Below are positions 63,005 to 64,000 of a stretch of 64,000 nucleotides of DNA, piece after piece. The notes under the pieces are model-generated. The model searched no databases and was not told the origin of the DNA. It saw nothing but the letters and a program-made list of their open reading frames with translations. The stretch covers positions 62,001-126,000 of the forward strand of contig CAMCMP010000006.1 of NCBI GenBank assembly GCA_945876095.1, given 5' to 3'. The position numbers were made by a program, and so were the translations under genes. Numbering within the stretch: the stretch's first letter is position 1; each line of letters begins with the position of its first letter. Source of the DNA: Chitinophaga pinensis (GTDB lineage Bacteria; Bacteroidota; Bacteroidia; Chitinophagales; Chitinophagaceae).

Positions 63005-63329
63005 GCTGTTTTTTTTAATTACTATAAATTTGGACCTCTAATATAACCTTTAGGGAGTAATAAAGTTAGAAATCGGGGGAGTGGCTTTTTAGAACAACCT
63101 CCTTTATACCTTTTTAAAATAAATAATTAAATAAAATTTAGCGAATAACTTTTTTATTAATCTCCGCTTCAATACATTTACTATCAAATAAATTCGAGTC
63201 AATCTTTTTCAAAAAAGAAGTTTTTTATTTCCACTATTTTCAAATAACCAATTAAGTAAAAAATTTAACATCGCTTAAAATAAAACCGCTTTTCCGAATT
63301 AATTAATTTAATTTTTTATCTGATCCAGT
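63005..63329. other. Divergent intergenic region, nothing recognised
   Basis: Very AT-rich 325 bases between the DUF3820 gene (minus) and the ligase-like gene (plus). No RNA gene, repeat or convincing promoter was identified. Confidence 0.4.
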
Positions 63330-64000
63330 ATGCCAAATCTCGTTCCAGCCACCCATCAAATATCTTCAAAAAGAATGAAGGTTTGGGTTTTGGCCCCTTA
63401 TCTACAAAATAGCGAAGAAAATATTGATTATTATTATGACTTTAGTCAAAGCGTTTCTGAGTATAATCAAGCTTTTGAAGAGCTTGCTGTAGATTGGATT
63501 TGGCAACCTGTAACAACTGCTAATTATGCTGCCATCATTGATAACATCGTTTTAGAAAAAGAAACGGGAGCTGTCTTTCCTATCGTGTTTAATATATGTG
63601 ATGGAGATGAAATAAATGGCACCCCTGGAATTTCTGTTGTAAAACTACTTCATGAAAAAGGTCTTGTTTATACTGGAGCAGATGAATATTTTTATGACAT
63701 TACCACCTCTAAGATACCGATGAAAATTGCTTTTGATCAGGCCAATATACCTACCGCAAAATGGGAGGCCATTCATAAACCTGACCATAATTTAAATAAC
63801 ATTTTTGAAAAAATTGGCACCCCATTAATTGTAAAGCCGGCAGTATCTGGCGGCAGCATGGGGCTGGGAATTAAAAATGTAGTGAGCAATGTTGCAGACT
63901 TAAAAACTCAAATAGATTTGATGTTTGCTGGATATCGCGGATGGGATTTAACTGCTGATGGAATAGTATTAGAATCATTTATCAACGGCAACGAGTACAC
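63330..64000 (+). CDS. D-alanine-D-alanine ligase-like ATP-grasp enzyme, partial at window edge
   Basis: An open frame running off the end of the window: 223 codons seen from ATG at 63330, with no stop. An in-frame ATG at 63375 (MKVWVLAPYL) is an alternative start. The sequence fits D-Ala-D-Ala ligase-like ATP-grasp proteins: FNICDGDEINGTPGISVVK (near 89-107), LVYTGADEYFYDITTSKIP (near 112-130), then the ATP-binding IVKPAVSGGSMGLGI (near 168-182) and LESFINGNEYT at the edge. A dipeptide ligase for the cell wall, or a related amino-acid ligase, is expected. Confidence 0.85.
   Translation, partial: MPNLVPATHQISSKRMKVWVLAPYLQNSEENIDYYYDFSQSVSEYNQAFEELAVDWIWQPVTTANYAAIIDNIVLEKETGAVFPIVFNICDGDEINGTPGISVVKLLHEKGLVYTGADEYFYDITTSKIPMKIAFDQANIPTAKWEAIHKPDHNLNNIFEKIGTPLIVKPAVSGGSMGLGIKNVVSNVADLKTQIDLMFAGYRGWDLTADGIVLESFINGNEY

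Overview
The window looks like chromosome from a low-GC member of the Bacteroidota, most likely the family Chitinophagaceae. The evidence is AT-rich DNA, Bacteroidota-type promoters (TAnnTTTG, often TACCTTTG just before the start codon), a TonB-dependent receptor with a carboxypeptidase-like N-terminal domain, and Bacteroidota-restricted families (DUF2480, DUF5606). The genus cannot be fixed from sequence alone. No rRNA, tRNA, CRISPR array or prophage was seen.

Region 1 (1-4.5 kb) holds a free methionine-R-sulfoxide reductase, a secreted dienelactone-hydrolase-like protein, a secreted M23-type protein and a GH3-like acyl-adenylating enzyme. Region 2 (4.5-23.5 kb) is accessory and partly decayed. 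It contains a 14-copy, 17-bp GC-rich tandem repeat, a truncated DUF1275 gene, overlapping tiny membrane-protein genes, a truncated IS3-type element, a TonB-dependent receptor, a TetR-controlled ABC/HlyD/TolC export operon whose ATPase has degenerate motifs, and many small accessory genes. Two small genes here (DUF5670-like and DUF1648-like) each carry one in-frame stop.

Region 3 (23.6-31.5 kb) carries a TPR/SpoIIE phosphatase, an S33 peptidase lipoprotein, a Tat-signal aminotransferase, a cupin, a multi-pass membrane protein and an amino-acid permease.

Region 4 (31.6-64 kb) is mainly housekeeping and mostly on the minus strand: kdsB, an SPFH protein, dnaN, recX, an omega-amidase-like nitrilase, an S41 protease, thiL, an inositol-monophosphatase-like enzyme, recA, a 1,137-residue HEAT/cytochrome c lipoprotein, a PcrA/UvrD helicase, an Nfu protein, a pnuC-tag-NadR-like kinase operon, corA, a DEAD-box helicase, a KdnB-like oxidase, mtgA, a LysE exporter, an M3 oligopeptidase, a PfkB kinase and the start of a D-Ala-D-Ala ligase-like gene. 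Intrinsic terminators follow recA, nfu, the DEAD helicase, the KdnB-like gene and the PfkB gene. kdsB and the KdnB-like gene together suggest Kdo or 8-amino-Kdo lipopolysaccharide chemistry.

No complete, clearly novel multi-gene system stands out. The best leads are the 17-bp repeat array, the degenerate ABC exporter with its candidate TetR operator, the REP-like inverted element before recA, the decayed genes, the apparently leaderless promoters and the interleaved inverted repeats near 1.65 kb.
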